64,000 bases of DNA from assembly GCF_901709675.1 (NCBI RefSeq), contig NC_051092.1, positions 14,856,991 through 14,920,990 of the forward strand, in the 5' to 3' direction. The translations under genes were made by a program, and so were the position numbers. This document shows positions 53,831 to 64,000 of the stretch, piece after piece; position 1 is the first letter of the stretch, and every line of letters begins with the position of its first letter. The DNA is from Syngnathus acus. Lineage: Eukaryota; Chordata; Actinopteri; Syngnathiformes; Syngnathidae. The notes below the pieces were generated by a model that was given only the letters and a program-made list of their open reading frames with translations, was not told where the DNA came from and ran no database searches.

Positions 53831-54764
53831 CACCGGTGTTTGTGAGTTAAAGCTCTGCTCTGGTTTTCAGGTATCTGTCACCGTGTTCCCGTTTTGATTT
53901 CTTTATTACTTTATTTCGATGTATTCTTTCACAGATTCTTCAAGATGATGTATTTGGTCAGAATGTTTTCCTTTTGATGTGATTTCGCCTCATTAGATAA
54001 ACATCTTTCATAAATCTGACCTGCAGGCGCTGAAGTGATGGAAACTGTTATTCATAATAACAGTGTCTTATTTAATGAGAATAATAAGATCGTAGTTTTT
54101 TGGTGAAATATATATTTTTTAATGCTGTCAATAATTTCATTTGTTTTCAAAAAGCTTTTTTTTATTATCCATGCTTTACTACCTACTAAAGGCCAAAACC
54201 TTGACGTGTCGTTCATATTACTTCACACAAACATTACATCCATCTGCACCTGGTTCGGTCCCCCGGTCAAAATTTATAACCCAATTCGGCCCGCAAGTCA
54301 AAAAGTTTGCCCACCCCTGGTATAGACAAAACAACCATCCACACTCTCATGTGCATTTAACACATTTGCCAGACTCATAGGTACAACTGCATGCCATAAT
54401 TTCCGCCGTTGGGACAGAAAATAATGGAAAAATGTTGCGGAGAAATGAATGTATTGAAGTCGGCCTGGCTAGAGGTTGGTAACATAAGCTGTCCATCGGT
54501 GGATTAACTTCTCCCTACGGTGAGTAAGCAGCATTATTAGTCCAGTTCCTGCTAACCATTTTTGGCACCAATGGAGTTAAAGTAGGTAATGCGGAATATT
54601 TTCTGAAAAAAAAAAATGAATCAAGTGAAACTTTCTATTTTCAATGGAGAACTTGTGTCTTTTATGAACGAGCAAATGATAAACAACCATTTGAAACAAA
54701 CAATGGGAGGAAAACATCGAAAACTCGTGTGCTGTGTCACTGGTATCGGCACCCTTTCCTGGAA

Positions 54765-54900
54765 ATCAGGAAAACAAAGGAGCTGTCTGAAGACATCAGA
54801 AGTGCAATCATTTGCAAACACAACACTTTCAAAATGCGGAAAGCCACCCCCAAATACCTTGGTATCCCTTTTTTAACTGTATTTGGGCATGTAATTTCTG
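54765..54900 (+). pseudogene. Tc1-like transposase N-terminal fragment
   Basis: Reads KTKELSEDIRSAIICKHN, then MRKATPKYLGIPFLTVFGHVI, matching the first helix-turn-helix of Tc1 transposases in order and spacing. Nothing of the catalytic domain follows. Confidence 0.6.
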
Positions 54901-55048
54901 TTTTGCAAACTGATGACACGAGACCAGCAAATGAATTATTGGCATTTTCAATAAAGGCAGAATAGAATGTGGTGAGAATGTCCTTGTTGACCCCAAAATA
55001 TTGGAATTTTCTGAGTAGGTACTGTCTTTTATGGCATTTCCTGAGCAT
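54895..55048 (-). pseudogene. LINE reverse-transcriptase scrap
   Basis: On the minus strand MLRKCHKRQYLLRKFQYFGV and DILTTFYSAFIE resemble the [11 protein letters not shown]...TFYxxxIES segment of Rex1/CR1-type RTs. Short and diverged. Confidence 0.45.
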
Positions 55049-55159
55049 TTCCTCTGTTTTAGAGGAATACTTGAACAGGTTGCCAGTCAGCCACCATGTA
55101 TATGTTGATTTGATTAATTTACTGTTTTGTTATTGATTATGTTCCATCCATATGTTCCA

Positions 55160-55285
55160 TCCCGAAACCTTGGTTCACAAAATGCTGATCTTTTATTGAC
55201 TCCAAGAGCCAAAAAGAGCAGGTTCGGGAGCAATCTCTATTTGGGCTTCAGAGCTCTGGAATGCCCTGTTACATTTTCCTAGTTC
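55160..55285 (+). pseudogene. L2-like LINE ORF2 C-terminal scrap
   Basis: Plus strand NLGSQNADLLLTPRAKKSRF and FRALECPV match in order the C-terminus of the ORF2 at 25893-29126 (NLRSQNATLLATPRAKK...APELWNALP). Confidence 0.55.
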
Positions 55286-55304
55286 TTTATCATTAATGCG
55301 TTGC

Positions 55305-55735
55305 ACGGTGGGTCACCAGGTGGCACGTCCGCCTCACAGTTCAGAGATTGTGGGATCGATTTCACTTCTGGCCCGGTTTGCATGTTTTCCCCATGCTTGC
55401 GTGGATTTCCCCCGGAGACTCCGGTTTCCTCCGGCATCCCAAAACATGCTTGGTAGGCTGATTGGGCACTCCAAATAGCCCATAGGTGTGAGTGAGTGTG
55501 CGGATGGATGTTTGTCTTTGTGTGCCATGTGATTGGCTGGACCCCGGTTCAACCCCGCCTACTGCCCGATGACGGCCGGGATAGGCTCCAGCACGCCCGT
55601 GACCCCCGTGGGGACAGAAAATGGATGGATGGATGGATGGATGGATGGATGGATGGATGGATGGATGGATGGATGGATGGATGGATGGATGGATGGACGG
55701 ACGGACGGACGGACGGACGGATGGATTACTCCTAT
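55305..55735 (+). mobile_element. Family B SINE-like repeat with long GGAT array
   Basis: Head GGTGGGTCACCAGGTGGCACGTCCGCC, body GGTTTCCTCCGGCATCCC and GGATAGGCTCCAGCACGCCC (read in parts). Then comes an uninterrupted (ATGG)n run at about 55620-55695 followed by (GGAC)n to about 55722. The array is much longer than in the other copies. Confidence 0.75.
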
Positions 55736-56234
55736 GGTGTGGAAAGTGTTTGGACTTCTGTCTGGATTGTGAAACCTCTGTGCCACAGCCAGGCTCAGCT
55801 CTCCACCCATCAGGCCACCGTTTACGGATTGAGGATTACAATGTAGCTTTCGCGCCCGTTATTCTATTGCGTGTGGCAGGCGGGTCTGTAGCTACACACT
55901 TCTTGGTAGCTAGCATATTTGACAATTCAAACACAGAATTGAATATTTACAAATGATGAATACACACACTACCCGCGACCTGAGGTATACTATAGGCAGA
56001 AGGATGCTGTGGATGGAGTCAACAGGCAAGAGAAGAAGAGGGAGGCCAAAGAGGAAGTCTATGGATGTACAGAGGACAGAGTCAGATGGAAACGATTGAT
56101 CTGTTGTGGTGAACCCTAACGGGAACAGCCGAAAGACGATAACTGCACACACAACAATAAAAAACATAGTATGTGAAAATCCTGAAAATATTTGTGCATC
56201 CAAAAACAATGCGAAAATTACGAATATATTTGTG
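55736..56234. other. Unassigned sequence
   Basis: 55990-56100 contains purine-rich repeat-like text (CAAGAGAAGAAGAGGGAGGCC). No gene seen. Confidence 0.3.
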
Positions 56235-56350
56235 TATCCAAAAAACACGTGTGAAAATCACAAATGTATTTGTCAGAATAATTCTGAAACAAATCTCTCC
56301 CGATAAAGTTTAGGGGGCAATTACTTTTTTCACAGCGGGTCAGATAGGTT
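56235..56350. repeat. Partial Tc1-type MITE sequence
   Basis: GTGTGAAAATCACAAATGTA and GGGGGCAATTACTTTTTTCA match the repeat at 50487 and 51364. Confidence 0.55.
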
Positions 56351-56439
56351 TGTATCTTCTTCCCCTCTTTTTGCTTATGGGTACATATTCTTAACACACC
56401 CCACTGTCCTTTCTGTACCAAGTGTGCAATTTCATCCTG

Positions 56440-59400
56440 ATTAGTCATTGCTGTTTACCAAGCGAATAAAAAAAGGAAACATGTACCCAGCATACAGGTT
56501 GTTTGAAAACAAGAGAACTCCAAGATCCAAGATGGCGGCGCCCCAGTCGGCCGCGGCCGCTACGCGTCTCAGCAATCTACGGGGATATTCACAAAATATG
56601 TCGCCTAGGACACTACAAACAACAAAAAGTTTAGTTCATCCATCCAGTAGAGTAGTGTACGATCGCCAGCGCCTGCTGGAGGTACGGTCATCGAGTGTTT
56701 TCGGACTCGTAGCCACAACTACCCTGGTCTGTTTGCGTAGCCTCGGAGTGCTTAGGGCGCTAGCCCCAGGAGCTCACGACGCAGCGGGCTCGCCGGGCAG
56801 CACACGCCGGAGGAGGAGTAAGCGTAGGCGGTGTGACCGGCGGCGAAAGCGCGGCTGTCGAGGTGGGCTAACGGCTAAGCTGAGAGCTAACCCCTACAAA
56901 CCGCCGCTTCCATCCATCTTCCTCTCCAACGTCCGCTCACTGGATAATAAAATGGACCATCTACAACTGGAACTCTCTTCAAAGAGGGAAGTTAGAAACT
57001 GCTGCGCTCTCATCCTGACGGAGACATGGCTGAACTCATCGATGCCGGACAACGCCGTTAGCCTGGAGGGGCTTGCTACATTCCGCGCCGACAGAAACAG
57101 CGAGCTAAGCGGTAAATCCCGAGGAGGTGGGCTGTGTGTCTACATCAACAACAACTGGTGCAAAAATGCTAGATCTGTCGTCAGCTTCTGCTCTTCGGAC
57201 ATCGAGCTTTTGACTGTTAACTGCAGACCCTTCTACCTGCCCAGAGAGTTCACTGTTGTTAGCATCACGGCTGTGTACGTGCCTCCTAGCGCTAACACTA
57301 AAGAGGCCATGAGGGTTCTCTACCGGACAATCAGTGAGCTGCAATCCACGCACACAGAGGGGGTTTTCATCATTGCTGGGGACTTCAACCAGGCTAGCAT
57401 GAAGACTATTCTCCCTCATTTTTACCAACACGTGGATTTTCCAACTCGGGGAGAGAACACTCTGGACTTGGTTTACACAAATATAAAGGATGCATTCAGA
57501 GCAGCCCCCCGCCCCCACCTCGGCTCTTCAGACCACCTATCTGTTATGCTAACCCCTGCATACAGGCCCCTGCTGATCAGAGCAAAACCCACAGTGAAGC
57601 AGGTGAGGGTGTGGTCTGAGGGGGCCATGGAGGCACTCCAGGACTGCTTTGAGTGCTCTGACTGGGACATGTTCAAAGCAGCAGCAACATATGACAATCA
57701 GATCAACATTGATGAGTACGCCATGACTGTGTCAGCCTACATCAACAAATGCTCCGAGGACGTCAGCACCATTAAGAACATCATCACCCGAGCCAACCAA
57801 CGACCCTGGATGACTGAGGATGTACGTCATATGCTACGAGCACGGAACTCAGCCTTCAAGTCTGGCGACAAGGAGGCACTGAGGACAGCGAGAGCCAACT
57901 TGAACCGTGCCATCAGGCTAGCGAAGCGAAGCCACAGTCGGAAAATTCAGGATTTTTTACACGACGCCAATAACACCAGGAGTATGTGGCAAGGCATACG
58001 GGCGATCACGGACTACAACTCACCCTCCCCCCCGGTGGGTGAGGTTGATGCTGACTTCCTAAATGGTCTAAATAACTTCTTTGGGCGTTTTGAGGCACTA
58101 AACAGCACTCCGGCAGTTAAAACTGTTCCCCACCAGGAAGAGGAGGTCCTCTGCCTTGACTCAGCCGACGTGTGGAAGACTCTGAGAAGAGTCAACCCAC
58201 GTAAGGCCCCAGGCCCCGACAACATACCTGGGCGGGTGTTCAAGGAATGTGCAGGCCAGCTGGCTGGTGTCATCACAGACATTTTTAACATCTCGCTGGA
58301 CCAAGCTAAAGTGCCAGTGTGCTTCAAGGCTGCCTCCATCATTCCGGTGCCGAAGAAACCTCAAATCACCTCATGGAATGACTACAGACCTGTGGCACTG
58401 ACTCCCATCATGATGAAGTGCTTCGAGAGGCTGCTCAAAGATCACATCGTCTCCAGACTCCCCCCAACATTCGATCCGTTCCAGTTTGCCTACCGGCAGA
58501 ACCGCTCCACTGAGGATGCCATCTCCTCCGTTCTTCACCTGAGCCTGGCTCACCTGGAGGAGAGGAACACCCACGTGCGGTTGCTGTTCCTGGACTTCAG
58601 CTCAGCGTTTAACACCATCATTCCACAACATCTGGTGGAAAAACTGGAACACCTGGGCTTCAGCACCCCCCTTCGGAACTGGCTGCTAGACTTCCTCACC
58701 AACAGACCTCAGTCAGTCCGGGTCGGACAGGACACCTCAGATGTCATCACCCTCAGCACAGGCTCCCCTCAGGGCTGCGTCCTGAGCCCCCTGCTGTTCA
58801 CCCTGATGACACACGACTGCGCCCCCAGGTTCACCACCAATCACATCGTGAAGTTTGCAGACGACACAACGGTGGTGGGCCTCATCAGGGACAACAACGA
58901 CCTGGACTACAGAGAGGAGGTGGAGCAGTTGGTGGGCTGGTGCAGAGAAAATAGCCTGATCCTGAATGTGGAGAAGACGAAGGAGATCATCGTCGACTTC
59001 AGGAAGAACCAGCCTCACCACGCTCCACTGATCATCAACAGCTCAGCTGTGGAGGTGGTCAGCAGCACTAAATTCCTGGGAGTCCACATCACAGACGACC
59101 TCACCTGGACTGTGAACACCACAACACTGGTCAAGAGGGCACAGAAGCGCTTGTACTTCCTGCGGAGGATGAGGAGAGCCCACCTGCCCCCACCCATCAT
59201 GAGGACGTTCTACCGAAGCACCATAGAGAGCATTCTGACAAGCTGTCTCTCGGTGTGGTGTGGAGGTTGCAGCGCCTCCGATTGGAAGAACCTGAGGAGA
59301 GTGGTGAGGACAGCAGAGAGGATCATCGGTGCTCCTCTTCCCTCCATTCAGGACTTGTCATCCCAGCGCTGCGTGTCCCGAGCCCGAAATATTATCAGTG

Positions 59401-59784
59401 ACCCATCACACCCCCACCATGGACTGTTCTCCCTGCTGCCCTCTGGGAAGAGGTTTCGCAGCATCCGCTGCAGGTCCACCAGGTTCTGCAATAGTTTTTT
59501 CCCTGCTGTCGTCAGACTGTTGAACATTCAAACGTAGCATTCCTCTGCGCACTTGTAAATACTGCTTTTGTCTCCTGCACTGTTCACATACTTTATCACT
59601 GCTGCACTTTGTACTTTATAATTATCTTATTTCATATTTTTATATAGAAGGTCACTTTTCTTTTTAACCAGCCGAAATACCTCTACATTGCTGAAAGCCG
59701 TATGCAACGAAATTTCGTTTTGTACACACCTGGTGTTGACAAAATGACAATAAAGTTCTGTCTAAGTCTAAGTCTAAGTCTAAG
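56440..59784 (+). mobile_element. Rex1/Babar-like LINE with open EN-RT frame
   Basis: 5' region with CAAGATGGCGGCGCCCC, one long ORF, then a 3' UTR ending GACAATAAAGTTCTG and four TCTAAG hexamers at 59761-59784. Boundary on the left is approximate; no ORF1 is present, so it is either a 5'-shortened copy or a one-ORF family. Confidence 0.85.
56532..59537 (+). CDS. Rex1-like ORF2: endonuclease and reverse transcriptase, intact
   Basis: I chose the ATG at 56532 (MAAPQSAAAATRL), which lies in the CAAGATGGCGGCG context; the frame opens earlier at 56448. About 1001 residues with no stop or shift. A basic N-terminal region (RRRRSKRRRCDRRRKR) precedes the endonuclease: FLSNVRSLDNK, LTETWLNSS, SRGGGLCVYI, IAGDFNQA and GSSDHLSV give the Asn, Glu, Asp and His positions. 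The RT follows: [55 protein letters not shown] and the catalytic FADDTTVVG, then thumb and C-terminal segments. Catalytic residues look complete, so the enzyme could work. Related degraded copies lie at 1-3336 and 52854-53830. Confidence 0.9.
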   Translation: MAAPQSAAAATRLSNLRGYSQNMSPRTLQTTKSLVHPSSRVVYDRQRLLEVRSSSVFGLVATTTLVCLRSLGVLRALAPGAHDAAGSPGSTRRRRSKRRRCDRRRKRGCRGGLTAKLRANPYKPPLPSIFLSNVRSLDNKMDHLQLELSSKREVRNCCALILTETWLNSSMPDNAVSLEGLATFRADRNSELSGKSRGGGLCVYINNNWCKNARSVVSFCSSDIELLTVNCRPFYLPREFTVVSITAVYVPPSANTKEAMRVLYRTISELQSTHTEGVFIIAGDFNQASMKTILPHFYQHVDFPTRGENTLDLVYTNIKDAFRAAPRPHLGSSDHLSVMLTPAYRPLLIRAKPTVKQVRVWSEGAMEALQDCFECSDWDMFKAAATYDNQINIDEYAMTVSAYINKCSEDVSTIKNIITRANQRPWMTEDVRHMLRARNSAFKSGDKEALRTARANLNRAIRLAKRSHSRKIQDFLHDANNTRSMWQGIRAITDYNSPSPPVGEVDADFLNGLNNFFGRFEALNSTPAVKTVPHQEEEVLCLDSADVWKTLRRVNPRKAPGPDNIPGRVFKECAGQLAGVITDIFNISLDQAKVPVCFKAASIIPVPKKPQITSWNDYRPVALTPIMMKCFERLLKDHIVSRLPPTFDPFQFAYRQNRSTEDAISSVLHLSLAHLEERNTHVRLLFLDFSSAFNTIIPQHLVEKLEHLGFSTPLRNWLLDFLTNRPQSVRVGQDTSDVITLSTGSPQGCVLSPLLFTLMTHDCAPRFTTNHIVKFADDTTVVGLIRDNNDLDYREEVEQLVGWCRENSLILNVEKTKEIIVDFRKNQPHHAPLIINSSAVEVVSSTKFLGVHITDDLTWTVNTTTLVKRAQKRLYFLRRMRRAHLPPPIMRTFYRSTIESILTSCLSVWCGGCSASDWKNLRRVVRTAERIIGAPLPSIQDLSSQRCVSRARNIISDPSHPHHGLFSLLPSGKRFRSIRCRSTRFCNSFFPAVVRLLNIQT

Positions 59785-60146
59785 TACAACCACAAAAGGC
59801 TACAACGTCGGTGACCTTTTGTCTGCCCTATTCACTTCAAAGTAACTTAATTAACTTTAAAGTGGCAGAAGAAAAAAATGCCAATTGAAACTAATTAATT
59901 AATGCAATTTTGTTAAAATGAATGAAGAAGCAATTAAATGCCTCACCTTAAAGGCTACACCTTAAAGGCGGCCGGACAAATGATTTAAAACCTCTGCTGA
60001 ACGCCTTGAGACCAATACCAACGCAAGAGCCGAAAGGGTCTCCAAGAGCCAACTTGACTAAGCGTGGTGAGTACTTTCTCTCTTTACGGCTATGTTCACA
60101 CCGCAGGTCTTAAAGCTTAATTCGGCTATTATGGTGAAATACGATT

Positions 60147-60211
<65 letters not shown>

Positions 60212-60997
60212 GTGCGTGTGTCACTTGATGGTATACACAATAATTTAGAATGATGAACACACACACACGTTAAAAAACATGGAAAAACAATGACACACCC
60301 AATACAACATCAATGTTAAAAAATGGTACACCTCACACAAAGTTGAATAAAAGAACAACACTCGGTTGACTACATTTTACTTTAAGCTAGTTCGTGCAAT
60401 CAGACTCTCTAATATGGACAAAAACCTAATTAAAAGCTGTTTTGAATGAGTTGTCTGCATTAAACAGCACTATGTGCTTTTTTTGTGTAGGCCTACTATG
60501 AGACTACCTAAATGAAACAATAAAAATGGCACAAGTAATGACCAACCTAACTGACAGCAGTTGCACCGGAGGTTCAGTTTTGAAAGAGCAGAGTATCTCC
60601 GTGTATAGTATGTCCTCTGCATAGATCTTGTCACCAAGCGTAGCGTAACAACAAATACTTAATTGAAGTTGATAAATGTTTTGATAAGACAAAAAGTCTT
60701 TCACAAGCACAAACAAATGCAAAAAGGGAACAAATAGGGCTGGTATCAGGGCGCCGTTAGCATCTCCCAATGCGTGTGCCAGGGGCTTAGTGTGACTGTG
60801 GACTTTGAATAGCATGGTTGGTGCTAGTGTGATGGTCATGTTCGTAGCATTTGAAGCAATGACAGTATAATAAATGAGCAATTAGCAATTGCACACATTT
60901 TAAGTACCTCCAAAAAAATAGTTTTGGTTGCTATGAGGATTCCAACAGCAACGACATGAAGATTGGCAGAGAGTTGTAAGCCCTATTGCCAAGGACA
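59785..60997. other. Unassigned sequence with TG array
   Basis: Contains a TG/GTGC microsatellite at about 60147-60221. An open frame at 60504-60881 (minus, about 125 codons, hydrophobic) resembles nothing I know and may be chance. 59935-60050 is a diverged copy of the repeat near 35000 and 51010. Confidence 0.4.
60147..60221. repeat. TG dinucleotide microsatellite
   Basis: Long run of TG with a few GC interruptions, in an unassigned stretch. Confidence 0.9.
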
Positions 60998-61254
60998 GTC
61001 TAGGTCAGTGGTCCCCAACCTTTTTTGCGCCACACGGACCGGTTATGTGTCAGAAATATTTTCGCGGACCGGCCTTTATGTAAATAAATAATACATTTAT
61101 GTAAATAAATTATACATTTTTAATAAATATATAAATACGATGAAATAAAATGATACGACTGGCATAAAAACAAGTAAAAACGACATAAAAATAAAACTCA
61201 CCATTACGTTGAATTAGTGGGAGCACTGAGCTTGTTTCTCATAAACAAACCGGT

Positions 61255-61679
61255 CCCATGTAGGCGTAATCGGAGACTATGACACCCGAAGTGGTTAAGG
61301 TTTGTCTTTTAATGCAGGATGCTTGGTCTCCATGTGCCGAAGCAGTTTTGAAGGCTTCATTACCTCGTCAGCTAGCCTGTCGCCACATATTACGCAGAGT
61401 GGGCTTGGTGCGTCAGTCATCTGTTAGACTTAGACTTACTTAGACTTAGACAAAGTAAGTCTAAGTCTAACAGATGACTGACGCACGAAGCCCACTCTGC
61501 GTAATATGTGGCGACAGGCTGTTGGCGATAAATCCATATTTTAAATAGGACTCCAGACATTTTCTTTTAAATGCAGCTTTCCTTTTCTTAGAAGTCGTAG
61601 CCTCTTCTTCTTCTGTCTCCTCATTGGGCTTTTTTCCCATTCCGAAGAAGCTTTCCAAACATCTCTGTTTCTTGCTCAT
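61255..61679 (-). pseudogene. hAT transposase N-terminus with BED finger, rearranged
   Basis: The ATG at 61679 starts MSKKQRCLESFF, followed by an acidic stretch and KKRKAAFKRKCLESYLKYGFIA, a conserved start of SCAND3/ZBED-like hAT transposases; this frame ends at 61467. The BED finger core (VICGDRLADEVMKPSKLLRHMETKH, read in two parts) is found on the minus strand at about 61402-61270. Between them the finger start is present twice in opposite orientation, forming the palindrome at 61374-61520. The catalytic domain is absent. BED fingers bind DNA at the element ends; this copy is inactive. Confidence 0.75.
61374..61520. repeat. Inverted duplication within the BED finger
   Basis: Arms 61374-61441 and 61453-61520 are complementary at 67 of 68 positions with an 11-nt loop. 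The arms hold the TGTGGCGAC of the finger; the inner ends hold GTCTAA hexamers, the same unit as the 3' tail of the LINE that ends at 59784. Confidence 0.9.
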
Positions 61680-61962
61680 ATTTGCTTGCTTCGCGGGCTC
61701 GACTGAGGTGACATGTCACATGACCGGGACGAGCGTCTTGACCTGAATTAATTTATTGTCGATAAACAAAATATATATATTTTTTCTGTGCGGCTTGGCG
61801 GCCCGGTACCAAGTGACCCACAGACCGATACCGGTCCGCGGGGGTTGGGGACCCCTGGTCTAGGTAACCTATGGCAAGCGATGGAAACTGAGCCCTGACA
61901 AACTCACACTGTCAAAGCAGCCATTTCTCACATGATGCCTCCCTGATAGACTTCCTCTAGAT

Positions 61963-62201
61963 CAGGGGTGGCCAACCAGTCAGAGACTAAGAGACACATT
62001 TTTTACTGTGTTACCGCAAAGAGCCACATCATACACATGAGCACACATCAACTATCACCCTCAACTGAGGTTTGACTGTATAAATATATATTGAACTCAA
62101 GCGAAGCGAACACGCATAATGTTGATATGAACGTAAAGGAGCCGCATGAAACCAGGCAAGGAGCCGCATGCGGCTCGCGAGCCGCGGGTTGGCCACCACT
62201 G
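61963..62201. mobile_element. Small hAT MITE upstream of the collagen-like gene
   Basis: 239 bp. Ends CAGGGGTGGCCAACC and, reversed, CAGTGGTGGCCAACC, with duplications CTCTAGAT (61955-61962) and CTCTAGAC (62202-62209), 7 of 8. It lies 58 bp before the ATG of the next gene, directly before a splice-acceptor-like site. Confidence 0.88.
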
Positions 62202-62259
62202 CTCTAGACATATCTTCACTGTTCATTTTCACTTGTCTTTCAGGACATCATAAGCCATA

Positions 62260-62978
<719 letters not shown>

Positions 62979-63725
62979 TTTTATAGCCCAGGGGTCACAC
63001 AGACCACCTGGTACTGCAGAGGAAAATTATTCACCTGGACCACCACCTTTTCAGGCTGGGCCACCATTTGGACCACATTCTATTTCATATCCCAATTAGC
63101 CACCCAGACCAATAATACCAGACACCAGTACAGCCACCTATTTTCCTGGATGAAAACCACCTGGACACCAAATTACCAACCTACCCCACCACCTGGACCA
63201 CCTTCAGGACACCCCCTGCCATTACGGTTTACTCCAGCTAAAAACAACTCACCTGGAATAGCACCCTGCCACCCTGGATCACTACCTGGATCATCTGTTA
63301 CTCTGGATGAAAACAATCAATCTGAAATTTGACCTCGCAAACCTAAACCATCGCCTAGACTTCCACCAAGACCTGCCTGGCGAACACCAATTGCTCCAGA
63401 TGAAAACAGCCCACCTAGACCACCACCTTGTCCACTCGCACAACCTGTTACTGCTTATGAACACAACCCATCTGGACCACTACTCGGACCACCATCCAGT
63501 CCACCACTTGGGCTTCCTGAAGATGTAACCCAAGACCATAGAAACCACCTTGTTTTTCTTCCAAAAGAAAACTTGTTTGCATTTTCTGTTTATCAAGCAT
63601 TCAGTCCGAATCATAGAAATCTTAAAAAATGTGTCCATCAATGTCTAAATGCAAGATTTCCATCCTCGCTACCCGCATTCAATTATAACAATAAAAATGA
63701 TTCTCTTTCTGAACGACTTGTGACA
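62979..63725 (+). pseudogene. Proline-rich region past the collagen-like stop, frame-shifted
   Basis: Collagen-like wording continues after the stop but in changing frames: RPPGTAEENYSPGPPPFQAG near 63004-63063, FLDEN near 63138, PGSSVTLDENNQSEI ending in TGA at about 63332. The same frame is then open without ATG from 63333 to a TGA near 63724 (about 130 codons), with APDENSPPRPPP, TAYEHNPSGP and a C-terminal part having two Cys (KKCVHQCLNARF). The recurring (D/E)EN motif next to Pro-Gly suggests a repeat-built extension of the gene that was broken by small indels, or alternative exons. A polyadenylation-like AATAAAAATG follows at about 63690. Confidence 0.5.
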
Positions 63726-64000
63726 TGAGATGCTCTTTCCTTTGTAATCACAGACACAATTGTGCTTCCTGGGTATGAAATCAAACTGCAACCACTTACT
63801 GCCTTGTAAACAAATAATAACAATAACATATAGTTATAGTCCAACAAAGGAGAAACCCTTTCAAATCCGAGGTTTCGTATTACACAATAAATTAATAAAT
63901 GAAAACAAATAAATGTAAACCTCATGCTGTAGCTAATTTACTTTTCACGTTCATTTAACTTACAGGCACTACTCCCGGGTTCCTAAAATGTGACACAAAG
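63726..64000. other. Unassigned right edge
   Basis: AT-rich sequence after the collagen-like locus, with AATAAATTAATAAATG near 63887. No gene recognised. Confidence 0.3.

Larger units (their letters stand above)
52054..54319 (+). mobile_element. hAT transposon, internally deleted, with nested LINE fragment
   Basis: Ends CATCCTTGGGCAAAC and, reversed, CAGGGGTGGGCAAAC, are flanked by 8-bp duplications GTGTAGAC (52046-52053) and GTATAGAC (54320-54327), 7 of 8 matching. It carries only the two extremes of a transposase gene (52431-52670). A LINE fragment sits at 52854-53830. Confidence 0.8.
61006..61857 (-). mobile_element. hAT element with ZBED-type transposase remnant
   Basis: 852 bp. Ends CAGTGGTCCCCAACC and, reversed, CAGGGGTCCCCAACC, with an exact 8-bp duplication GTCTAGGT at 60998-61005 and 61858-61865. 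The interior carries the first part of a transposase gene on the minus strand and a 147-bp palindrome. Confidence 0.93.

Noticed and set aside
60504-60881. Hydrophobic 125-residue minus-strand ORF as a membrane protein
   Set aside because: No family resemblance and AT-rich composition; likely chance.

Overview
The window looks like a repeat-rich nuclear segment of a teleost fish, probably a percomorph. The evidence is the mix of Rex1/Babar-like and L2-like LINEs, tRNA-derived SINEs, hAT, Tc1 and pogo-like DNA transposons, a Copia element and a class I endogenous retrovirus, plus three host loci with fish-type sequence and GT-AG introns. The two tRNA-headed repeats remind me of pipefish and seahorse genomes, but that rests on memory and is weak. 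There are no operons, CRISPR arrays or bacterial genes.

Host loci. (1) A spliced centromeric histone H3 gene (CENP-A, minus strand, 15802-16965): four exons, 197 residues, with an N-terminal tail lengthened by three copies of a 14-residue SPRG/SPQR repeat. A decayed partial copy of its last exon lies just downstream. (2) One complete, open MHC class I alpha-1 exon (minus, 11741-12007) with no other class I exon in the window. (3) A secreted collagen-like gene (plus, 62260-62978): signal-peptide exon, 71-bp intron, about 42 Gly-X-Y triplets, then a proline-rich region past the stop that looks like a broken extension.

Layout. 0-3.3 kb: two Rex1-like LINE fragments. 3.6-8.7 kb: a nearly full L2-like LINE. 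9-15 kb: pogo and Tc1 remnants, SINEs and the MHC exon. 15-17 kb: CENP-A. 17-22 kb: ACTAGT-rich degenerate repeats, a SINE, foldback and tandem repeats. 22.3-32.5 kb: a three-level nest in which a small hAT element (8-bp target duplication) holds a complete Copia element (5-bp duplication), which holds an L2-like LINE with both ORFs open. 33.5-35 kb: a TA-flanked MITE carrying a SINE, then a 210-bp palindrome with hammerhead-ribozyme-like cores. 36.8-37.8 kb: an L1 ORF1 remnant. 37.85-45.15 kb: an endogenous retrovirus with almost identical LTRs but wrecked genes. 45.2-50.2 kb: an old SINE split by a 4.7-kb pogo-like element that holds further insertions. 50-56 kb: MITEs, an internally deleted hAT, LINE and Tc1 scraps and a GGAT array. 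56.5-59.8 kb: a Rex1-like LINE with an open EN-RT ORF. 61-62.2 kb: two hAT insertions just upstream of the collagen-like gene.

Main points to follow up: the CENP-A tail repeat; two L2-like LINEs in which ORF1 and ORF2 share a frame and are separated only by one UGA, one of them with no AUG before its endonuclease; the palindromic hammerhead candidate; the dated transposon nest; and the retrovirus whose LTRs look young while its genes look old. All calls are by eye from the sequence, with no database search.
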